A stretch of DNA of 64,000 nucleotides from Tahibacter soli (lineage in GTDB: Bacteria > Pseudomonadota > Gammaproteobacteria > Xanthomonadales > Rhodanobacteraceae). Location of the stretch: the NCBI RefSeq assembly GCF_025717065.2, contig NZ_JAOVZO020000001.1, positions 434,001 to 498,000 of the forward strand, in the 5' to 3' direction. Below are positions 35,461-42,659 of this stretch, in pieces. A model generated the notes under the pieces. It was given only the letters and a program-made list of their open reading frames with translations, searched no databases and was not told where the DNA came from. Within the stretch, counting starts at the first letter, position 1. Every line of letters begins with the position of its first letter. Both the position numbers and the translations under genes were made by a program.

Positions 35461-36087
35461 GTGATCATTTCGCACAGTTCCCGCTACGTTTTTTTCGCGG
35501 TGCCGAAAACCGGCACGCATTCGATCCGCCGCGCGCTGCGACCGCAGCTCGCCGATGGCGACATGGAGCAGGTCGGCCTGTTCGTCGACAAGCGCTTTCC
35601 GTATCCGGCGCTGGCGAGCCTGGGCCACGGCCATGTGAGCTATCTGCAGGTCGCGCCGGTGCTCGGTTCGGTGCTCGACGACTATTTCAAGTTCGCGTTC
35701 GTGCGCAATCCGTACGACCGCTTCGTGTCGTACTGCGCGTTCATGGCGCGCAACGGCGACGCGTTCGCGCAGCGGCCCGGAGACGTCATGCGTTTCTTCA
35801 TCCGCGACAATCCGCAGCTCGATCATCTGCTGTTTCGCCCGCAGTACGAGTTGCTGGCCGACGAGAGCGGGCAGGTGCGCATGGATTTCATCGGCCGCAG
35901 CGAGCGCTCGCAGGCCGATTTCGACGCGATCTGCGCGAAGGTCGGCATCGCCTCGTCGCCGCTGGAGCAGGTCAACAGCACGCAGCACCGGCACTACGCC
36001 GACTACTACGACGACGAACTGCGCGGTCTGGTCGCGCGATTCTACGCACGCGACCTCGAGGCCTTCGGCTACGGGTTCGACGGGTAG
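35461..36087 (+). CDS. Small sulfotransferase-family protein
   Basis: About 208 residues. It carries the PAPS loop YVFFAVPKTGTHSIRRAL and the 3'-phosphate motif KFAFVRNPYDRFVSYCAFM of the sulfotransferase-2 (carbohydrate/HNK-1-like) family, so it is a different subfamily from the two TPR-sulfotransferases. The start is uncertain: GTG 35461 places the PAPS loop near the N-terminus as usual, but its ribosome-binding site is weak, and an upstream GTG at 35335 would add 42 residues. Its 3' end overlaps the convergent TPR-sulfotransferase by 19 bp. The acceptor is unknown. Confidence 0.82.
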   Translation: MIISHSSRYVFFAVPKTGTHSIRRALRPQLADGDMEQVGLFVDKRFPYPALASLGHGHVSYLQVAPVLGSVLDDYFKFAFVRNPYDRFVSYCAFMARNGDAFAQRPGDVMRFFIRDNPQLDHLLFRPQYELLADESGQVRMDFIGRSERSQADFDAICAKVGIASSPLEQVNSTQHRHYADYYDDELRGLVARFYARDLEAFGYGFDG

Positions 36088-37874
36088 TTCCAGCGTCGCA
36101 GATACGGTTCGAGCGTCGGCAGCACGCGCTCGAAATGGCTGCGGTAGCGCGTCCAGCGGCCGACGCCCTTGCGGTTGACCGGCTCGACCACCTGGCTGTA
36201 GCTCGGCGTGCCGATGAAGCCGCGCGTACGGGCGTGCTCGTGGAACGCCGTCATCGCGGGGTGGCGCGCAACGCCGAGAAAATCGGCCAGCGCGACAGCC
36301 GCGGCGTCGATATCGTCGACGAGGTCTTCGTGGCGCAGTTCGAACACGGCCGGTTCGAGCAGCCGGCAGTGGTCGAGCCACGCGTCGAACGCGTCGGCGT
36401 AGCCGCGCGCGGTCGATTCGAGCGTCGCGCACAGCGGCACGTACAGCGGTTCGCTGAACATCTGAAGGTAGTTGCTCAGCACGACGTCGCACGGGTGGCG
36501 CAGCGCGAGCACGATCCGCGCGTGCGGAAACACGCGCGCGATCATCGGCAGGCGCAGGAGGTTCAACGGATTCTTGTCGACGAGACGGCGCGACGCGTCG
36601 GCCTGCGTGCGGCTCGCGACGGTCGCGAAGTACTGCGCGCGCAATGCATCGAGGTCCGCGCGCGTCAACGCGCCGAGATCCTGCGGGTAGCGCAGCCCGC
36701 GCTGCTCGACCGCCGCGATCAGGTTCTGCACGAAAGGCTGTTCGTCCATCGTCGTCAGCGCGGGATGCGCGTCGAGCATGGTTTCGAGCAGCGTCGTTCC
36801 GGAGCGCGGAAAACCGACGACGAAGATCGGCGATGCCGCCGCGTCGGGCGCGCCGTCGTGCTGCCAGGTCGCGACGAGTTCCGGCGTCAGCCGGCGGCGT
36901 GTGATCGTCATCGTGTCGAACGACACGGCCTGCGGATGATCGATCGCGAGCTGCTTCATCTGCGCGGCGTGCGCGCGGTCCAGCATCGCCATCGCCGCGT
37001 CGGGCCTGCGCGCGCGGTCGTACAGGCGTGCGAGGCCGAACGCGATCGTCAGGTGGCGTTCGAGCGCGCCGGGCGCTTCGAGTATCGCCTCGTGCCGGCG
37101 TATCGCGTCGTCGACGTCGTCGCCGCGTGTGGCGACGAGCGCACGCACGACGGCGGCCTGTTCGCTCAGTTCCGCGGTATCGAGCGGACCCAGTCGCTCC
37201 AGCGCGGCTCGCGCTTCGGGTATGCGGTTGATGCGTTCGTACAGTTCGGCCTGGCGCAGCCGCACGCGCGGATCGTCGGGCAGTCGCCGCGCCGCGAGAT
37301 CGAGCGCGGCTTCGGCATCGGCCGTGCGCTCGACGCGCATCAGCGTCCATGCGACGTCGAGCAGCTCGCCGGGTTCGTTCGCGCACCACGTGCGCCAGCC
37401 GTCGAGCAGGCGCCGGGCCGAAGCGTCGTCGCCGACCGCGTGGCTCGCCTTCGCGGCCTGCGCGCGAATCAATGCGTCGTCCGGCGCGAGTTCGTAGGCG
37501 CGCATCAGAAATTCGAAAGCTTCCGGGTTGCGCTGTTGCGACAGCGCGATCAGTCCGAGATTGCGCAGCGCTTCAGATTGCGCCGGATCGATCGAGAGCG
37601 CGTCGCGATAGACGCGCTCGGCGTCGGCGTCGCGTCCGAGCAGGCGCAGCATCGCGCCTTGATTGATCCGATATTCCGCGACGCCGGGGCTCACGACCGC
37701 CAGCCGCTCGAAAGCGGCGAGCGCGTCGTCGTAGCGCGATTGCGCATCGAGACTCAGTGCGAGGACCAGCAAGGCTTCCTCGTCGTCGGGCAGGGTGGCG
37801 AGGGCGCGCCGCGCCGCCGCTTCGGCGGCGCGCGCATCGCCGGACTGGAGCGCGTTGAAAGCGGATTGGAGCAT
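36069..37874 (-). CDS. TPR-containing sulfotransferase (second paralog)
   Basis: About 601 residues with the same order as the paralog at 32373. An N-terminal TPR array (to about 310) comes first. The sulfotransferase domain has VVGFPRSGTTLLE, RIVLALRHPCDVVLSNYLQ and TPSYSQVVEPVNRKGVGRW. Conserved intervening phrases (LVDKNPLNLL, STARGYADA) show the two arose by duplication and diverged well. The ATG at 37874 is preferred; a start 21 codons earlier would begin inside the receptor terminator. It follows the TonB receptor on the same strand, 84 bp on, separated by that terminator. Confidence 0.9.
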   Translation of the reverse strand: MLQSAFNALQSGDARAAEAAARRALATLPDDEEALLVLALSLDAQSRYDDALAAFERLAVVSPGVAEYRINQGAMLRLLGRDADAERVYRDALSIDPAQSEALRNLGLIALSQQRNPEAFEFLMRAYELAPDDALIRAQAAKASHAVGDDASARRLLDGWRTWCANEPGELLDVAWTLMRVERTADAEAALDLAARRLPDDPRVRLRQAELYERINRIPEARAALERLGPLDTAELSEQAAVVRALVATRGDDVDDAIRRHEAILEAPGALERHLTIAFGLARLYDRARRPDAAMAMLDRAHAAQMKQLAIDHPQAVSFDTMTITRRRLTPELVATWQHDGAPDAAASPIFVVGFPRSGTTLLETMLDAHPALTTMDEQPFVQNLIAAVEQRGLRYPQDLGALTRADLDALRAQYFATVASRTQADASRRLVDKNPLNLLRLPMIARVFPHARIVLALRHPCDVVLSNYLQMFSEPLYVPLCATLESTARGYADAFDAWLDHCRLLEPAVFELRHEDLVDDIDAAAVALADFLGVARHPAMTAFHEHARTRGFIGTPSYSQVVEPVNRKGVGRWTRYRSHFERVLPTLEPYLRRWNYPSNP

Positions 37875-37895
37875 GAAGAGTTGCCGGATCGTCAA

Positions 37896-37928
37896 TGAAA
37901 AAGCCGCGTGGCTTGCGCCACGCGGCTT
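37896..37928 (-). terminator. Terminator of the second TonB receptor gene
   Basis: A perfect 12-bp stem (AAGCCGCGTGGC and complement) encloses TTGC. On the minus strand it is followed by TTTTT, 30 bp after the receptor stop. Confidence 0.85.
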
Positions 37929-37957
37929 GTATAGCACTACGAACTACGTTGCGGCGC

Positions 37958-40837
37958 TTAGAACTTCACGCCGACGCGAGCCCAGAAGTAGCGGCCCACG
38001 GTGTCGTACGTACGCTCGTCGGTATTGCCGTTGAAGCCGTACTGCCACAGCACCGGCGCCTGCTTGTCGAACACGTTGTCGATACCGAGTTCGACGTGCG
38101 TGTTGATCGGCTCGATGTTATAGCCGAGCTGCAGGTTGTGGTACGTGTAGGCGCCCGTACGGAACGAGTTGTGGCCGGCGTCGATCACCGGAGCGATGAC
38201 GTTGTAGCCCGACGGCGTCGAGATCGTATCGCCGAAGCGCGACGGACCGATGTAGCGAACGCGCCAGGACGCATCGAACGCGCCGAGGTTCCAGTTCAAC
38301 GCCGCGAGAGCGCGCCAGCGGGCAAAGTTGCCGTTGCCGCCGGTCGACGACGACTGGTACGAACCCGCGTAGTTGATCTGCGTCTCGATCACGCCCTGGA
38401 TGCTCTGCACGTTGTACTTCTGCAGATAGGTCGCATCGAGGCTCGCGCGGAAGTTGCCCCACGCGGTTTCCGGCAGACGGTACTTGAAGCCGATGTCGAT
38501 ACCCGAAGTGTCGATGCGGCCGACGTTCTGCGTCGTGTTGTTGACGAAGTTGACGTCGCCTGTCTGCGCTTCGCGCGTGAACAGGTTGCAGTAGTTGCCG
38601 TTGATGAAGCACTGGTCGAGGATGTTCTGCGTACCGAGCGCACCGATGGTGTCGGTGAGGTAGATGCGCCACACGTCGACCGACGTCGAGAAGCCTTCGA
38701 GCCAGTTCGGATCGTAGACGAAGCCCCACGTGAACGACTTGCCCTGTTCCGGCAGGACGTTGACGTTGCTGCCCTGCAGGGACTGCGTCTGCTGCGTCAG
38801 CTGCTGGAAGCCCGGCTGCAGGCCCTGGCAGGCCGGGTTGTTGACGTCGGCGGCGCTGAGGTTGTCGCAGGGATCGCGGTAGGTGTCGGCGCTCGGGGTG
38901 ATGCCGCCGTACAGGTCGGAGATCGTCGGCGAGCGGAACACTTCGGCGATCGTGCCGCGAATCAGCAGGTCGTCGATCGGGCGCCATTCGAGGCCGAGCT
39001 TCGAGTTCGTCGTATCGCCGAACGCGGAGTAGTCGGAATAGCGGCTGCCGAGCGTGAAGTTCAGCGACTTGGCGAGGAACACGTCACGCAGAACCGGGAT
39101 GAAGAACTCGGCGTAGACTTCCTTGACCGACAGTTCGCCGCTGTTCGGCGACGCGCACGCGTCGGTCGACGTCAAGCACTCGCCCGTGTTCGGGTTCGTG
39201 ATGAGCGAGGCGAAGTCCGGCTGGAAGTACTGATAGTCCTTGCGGTATTCGCCGCCGAGCGCGAGGCTCACGGCGCCGGCCGGCAGTTCGAACAGTTCGC
39301 CGGTGAGGTTGAACTGAGCGGTCTTCTCGGTCGCGTACGAGTGCGCGAACGGGGTGATCGCCAGCGCCTGCAGCGCTTCGAGGTTCGCACGGCCTTCCGG
39401 CGAGGTGCCGTCGGTCACGTTGAAGATGTTGATCGGCACGCAACCGGCGATGACCGCGCCCGGACGGCCGCAGCGCGCGACGCCGTCGGCGTCGTAGAAC
39501 GACGGGCCGACAGCGGCGGCCAGACCCGGCTTGTAGTAGTAGCCCGAGGACGAACGCGTCTGGTCGGTGCGCGCCCAGGTGATGCCCGCGTCCCACTGCC
39601 ACGTGTCGCCGAAGCTGCCGCGCAGGCCCGTGCTGATCTGGTCGGCCTGCGTCGAGAAGCGGCCTTCGCGATTGCCCGCGAGGACCGTACGCGTGCCGCC
39701 CGACGAGACGTTGACGCCGAACGGGTTGTAGATGCTGTCGGCCGAGACGATCGCGCCCGAGTTGATGCCGAGGATCAGCGGCAGCGGGGCGATGACGAAC
39801 TTCGAACGCGTCTTGTTCGTGAACGCTTCGACGTAGGCTTCGACGTTGTCGGTGATGCGGTAGTTGCCCGCCGCGAACAGGCCGGCGCGTTCGGTCGGCG
39901 TCAGTTCGAGGTTGTACGGCGAGTAGTCGTACGAGTCGTTGTTCGCGCCGCTGGCGACGTAGCAGCGGTAGTCGGTGGCGGCGGTGCCGCGCGTGCCGGA
40001 GATGCGCGTCACGTTGACGGTGGCCGACGTGCCCGGGCAGTTGATGCCCAGAGCGACGGCGCGCGAACGCGGAATGACCAGACGGCCGTTCGGCACGGAG
40101 CCCGAACCCAGCGCGAAGATGCTGGTGTTGCGGTAGTTGTACAGCGCCGGCGACGAGAACTCGCGCTCGCCCGCGCCGACCTGGCGCTGGCGGTTGTAGG
40201 TCATGCCGACCACGACGCTGCCGCGGTCGCTGGCATGGCCGAGGGTCATGCTGACGCCCTTGCGCTCGCCGTCGTCACGATCCGAGACGCCGTAGTCGAA
40301 CGAGGCTTCCAGGCCCTGGAAGTCGCGACGCGTGATGAAGTTGACCACGCCGCCGATCGCGTCGGAGCCGTACACGGCGGACGCGCCGTCCTTCAGGATT
40401 TCGATGCGCTCGACCATGTTGATGGGGATCGAGTTCACGTCGTTGTAGAACACGCGGTGGCCGTTGAGCAGCAGCAGCGTGCGCTGCGAGCCCAGGCCGC
40501 GCAGCGAAACGGTCGCCGCGCCGGAGCCGCCGCCGTTGTTCACGGACGGGTTGGTCGCCGCGCCGGCGATCGACGGGGCTTCCTGGAGCAGGTCGCCGAT
40601 CGTGACCTTACCGGTCTTTTCGATCGCGGACTTGTCGATGACGAAGACCGGGCTCGACGTTTCGAGATCGACGCGACGAATGCGCGAACCGGTGACGACG
40701 ATCGTTTCCAGCTTGTCGGTGTTCTCGCCGGCGTCCTGCGCGAATACCGGTGCGGCGCTGAGGCCTACAGCGGCCGTCGTGCCCACGTACAGGGCATAGC
40801 GCACGGCGCGCAGAAGCTCGTTGCTGTTTTGTCTCAT
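37958..40837 (-). CDS. TonB-dependent receptor (plug plus barrel)
   Basis: A 959-residue outer-membrane receptor. The signal peptide ends near APVFAQ, and a TonB-box-like LETIVVTGSRI follows. The plug contains VSLRGLGSQRTLLLLNGHRV and RIEILKDGASAVYGSDAIGG. The barrel closes on RVGVKF. The ATG at 40837 has GGAGAG at good spacing. It belongs to the class of large receptors that recognise sugars, peptides or other large molecules rather than classic siderophores. It stands next to the sulfotransferase/hydroxylase genes on the same strand, so its ligand may be what those enzymes act on; this is inference. The 5' region is AT-rich. Confidence 0.93.
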   Translation of the reverse strand: MRQNSNELLRAVRYALYVGTTAAVGLSAAPVFAQDAGENTDKLETIVVTGSRIRRVDLETSSPVFVIDKSAIEKTGKVTIGDLLQEAPSIAGAATNPSVNNGGGSGAATVSLRGLGSQRTLLLLNGHRVFYNDVNSIPINMVERIEILKDGASAVYGSDAIGGVVNFITRRDFQGLEASFDYGVSDRDDGERKGVSMTLGHASDRGSVVVGMTYNRQRQVGAGEREFSSPALYNYRNTSIFALGSGSVPNGRLVIPRSRAVALGINCPGTSATVNVTRISGTRGTAATDYRCYVASGANNDSYDYSPYNLELTPTERAGLFAAGNYRITDNVEAYVEAFTNKTRSKFVIAPLPLILGINSGAIVSADSIYNPFGVNVSSGGTRTVLAGNREGRFSTQADQISTGLRGSFGDTWQWDAGITWARTDQTRSSSGYYYKPGLAAAVGPSFYDADGVARCGRPGAVIAGCVPINIFNVTDGTSPEGRANLEALQALAITPFAHSYATEKTAQFNLTGELFELPAGAVSLALGGEYRKDYQYFQPDFASLITNPNTGECLTSTDACASPNSGELSVKEVYAEFFIPVLRDVFLAKSLNFTLGSRYSDYSAFGDTTNSKLGLEWRPIDDLLIRGTIAEVFRSPTISDLYGGITPSADTYRDPCDNLSAADVNNPACQGLQPGFQQLTQQTQSLQGSNVNVLPEQGKSFTWGFVYDPNWLEGFSTSVDVWRIYLTDTIGALGTQNILDQCFINGNYCNLFTREAQTGDVNFVNNTTQNVGRIDTSGIDIGFKYRLPETAWGNFRASLDATYLQKYNVQSIQGVIETQINYAGSYQSSSTGGNGNFARWRALAALNWNLGAFDASWRVRYIGPSRFGDTISTPSGYNVIAPVIDAGHNSFRTGAYTYHNLQLGYNIEPINTHVELGIDNVFDKQAPVLWQYGFNGNTDERTYDTVGRYFWARVGVKF

Positions 40838-41203
40838 TGCACTCTCCAACGTCAGAGTTGTGACACGGTTCGGGACTTTGCTTTTCCTTCCTGGAAATGG
40901 CCAAGGAACTACCTACCTATGCCTCGGCAGCGGCCGATACTAGCAACATTCGCAACGTGTTGGAATCCCTGTTGTATTCTTGCAACGAGTGTCTCGCGTT
41001 AACCGAAATTCAACCTTTACATGGTTGATGTTAAAAGGAAATTCTGCTTTTTCGCGTTGTTGCAAATGCGCCGTTTGCGGCGACGGTACGATACCGAAAT
41101 TGCGCAGTCGAGTGATCGGGCATGCGTCGGCCGGCGGCGTTTCGGAAGGCCGTCCGGACATCTTTCGAGGGGCTTGCGCGAGCGCGCGGAATATGCGTGG
41201 GGC
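40838..41203. other. AT-rich intergenic region upstream of the receptor
   Basis: I see no gene in these 366 bp. Base composition falls well below that of the surroundings from about 40860 to 41070, as expected of a promoter region for the minus-strand receptor. TTGCAAC (40980) and GTTGCAA (41059) form a separated inverted pair, and several CAAC/GTTG words lie between 40950 and 40990. No box can be assigned with confidence. Confidence 0.4.
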
Positions 41204-41228
41204 AAAAAAACCGGCGCGTCGGCGCCGG
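41204..41228 (-). terminator. Terminator of the outer-membrane-like protein gene
   Basis: CCGGCGC and GCGCCGG pair around GTCG. On the minus strand seven T residues follow, only four bases after the stop codon. Confidence 0.88.
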
Positions 41229-41231
41229 GGG

Positions 41232-42305
41232 TTACAGATCCTGGTGGTACTGCACGTAGGGGATACGTGCCTGCGCTTCGGCTTCCTCGCCGGTCAGCGG
41301 CGGGCTGGTCCACAGGTTCTGCGCACCGATGCTCAGGTCTGCGCGCCACGGCGTACGCCAGGTGACGCCGAGATCGAAGCCGGTCCAGCGCTGGCCCGGC
41401 GTGCCGCCGGGCGTCAGCGTGTTCGGGTTGTACAGGCGGCCGGTGATGCTCGTGCTCAGCGAATTGCTGGACAGGCCGAGGCTCAACGCGGTCTGCTGCC
41501 ATTCGGTGCGCGTGCCGGCGGCGTCGGGATTGAGGCGGATGCGGCCGAAGCTCGCGCCGAGATCTAGCGACTGCTCCGGCGAGAACGACCAGCGCCCGTG
41601 CGCACCGATCGCGCTCGAATCGCTGAAGCGCCACGCGTCGCGGGCCGGAATCACGAGACTCGGCAGCGTGCTGCCCGGCACGCTCAGCGTCGGCAGCGCG
41701 GAACTCAGGACCGGCGCGAACGTCGACGGAAGCGTCGGTTCGAGCCAGCTCAGGCCGAGCCCGAGGTCGAACGCGAAATCGTCGTTGGCCCAGCCGGCAT
41801 TGAGGGTGCCGGCATACCAGGCGCCGGCCGAATACGTTGCGGGTGCGGTGCCGGCGAGGCAGTCGCCCGCATACGCGAGCTGCTCGAACCGCAGGGCGCC
41901 GCAGCCGGAAAAGCCGGCCTGGTCGGGTTCGGCCAGAATCAGCGGGGAAACGCCGAATCCGACCGAAACGTGGGAGTTCGCACCGATTCTCGCCGCGCCG
42001 ACCAGCGCCGTCGCGTCGACGAGCTGCCAGTCGAGCGCGCCGCCGACCTGCGGCGCTACCGGCTGCGCCAGCGGCGTCTGGCCGGGATTGGCTTTCGCCG
42101 CGGCGATCAGGATGCGGCCGTCGGGCGTGCTCCACATCGGCGTCAGGGACAGGTCGGCCGCGCCGCCGCCGGGACGCAGCAGGCTGTCGAGCAGCGCCTG
42201 GCGGGTCTGCTGTTGCGGATGGTCCGGCTCGAGCGCAAGCGACTGCGCCGCGGCCACGGAGGGCAGCAGAGCGGTCAGACTGGCGAAGAGCAGGGCCTTG
42301 CGCAT
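41232..42305 (-). CDS. Putative outer-membrane beta-barrel protein, hypothetical
   Basis: A 357-residue exported protein of no family I recognise. The signal peptide is MRKALLFASLTALLPSVAAAQ. The mature chain alternates short amphipathic strands rich in Gly, Ser, Trp and Leu (for example LGASFGRIRLN, WTGFDLGVTWRTPWRADLSIGAQNLW), which suggests a small beta-barrel. It does not end in the usual aromatic residue. It has two cysteines that could pair (GCGALRFEQLAYAGDC). The ATG at 42305 is chosen for the signal peptide. It has its own terminator and reads towards the receptor, so a link to the modification cluster is possible only by position. Confidence 0.65.
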   Translation of the reverse strand: MRKALLFASLTALLPSVAAAQSLALEPDHPQQQTRQALLDSLLRPGGGAADLSLTPMWSTPDGRILIAAAKANPGQTPLAQPVAPQVGGALDWQLVDATALVGAARIGANSHVSVGFGVSPLILAEPDQAGFSGCGALRFEQLAYAGDCLAGTAPATYSAGAWYAGTLNAGWANDDFAFDLGLGLSWLEPTLPSTFAPVLSSALPTLSVPGSTLPSLVIPARDAWRFSDSSAIGAHGRWSFSPEQSLDLGASFGRIRLNPDAAGTRTEWQQTALSLGLSSNSLSTSITGRLYNPNTLTPGGTPGQRWTGFDLGVTWRTPWRADLSIGAQNLWTSPPLTGEEAEAQARIPYVQYHQDL

Positions 42306-42659
42306 CGAATACAGGTTCCCGGGGCCGCGGTTGAGACTGTCGGGGCTGGCGTGAGTTCCGTACGGGCGACACACGGTTTACGGCCCGCAGTTTACAAAAA
42401 AATAACGTGCGCGTCTTGTGTTGCGTAGCACAGTTCGCGAAAGATCGGAACAGGCGTCCGCCGCAGTTCGCGATCCCGTTCATGGTCGCGACATCTGCGA
42501 CGACGCGCGATCACCCAGGTTCCCCTAACGCGGCAATCCGGCGCCGGGCGCGCGCGATTTCGGGCTCGCCGGCTGAACCGAATCGCCGATTTGTTCAGCA
42601 CTTCGCCGCATTGCACTACACTGCGCCCTGCGCTTTGCTCCGCCGAGATCCGTCGTCGC
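42306..42659. other. Divergent intergenic region between the outer-membrane-like gene and the c-di-GMP gene
   Basis: Nothing coding is supported in these 354 bp. An AT-rich patch at 42376-42415 is probably the promoter of the minus-strand gene. TTGCAC...TACACT words near 42610-42625 may belong to the promoter of the + strand gene, but the spacing is not convincing. Confidence 0.4.

Noticed and set aside
31798-40837. Known sulfated-peptide natural-product cluster
   Set aside because: No precursor peptide, export or NRPS/PKS gene is visible, so a named pathway cannot be claimed.
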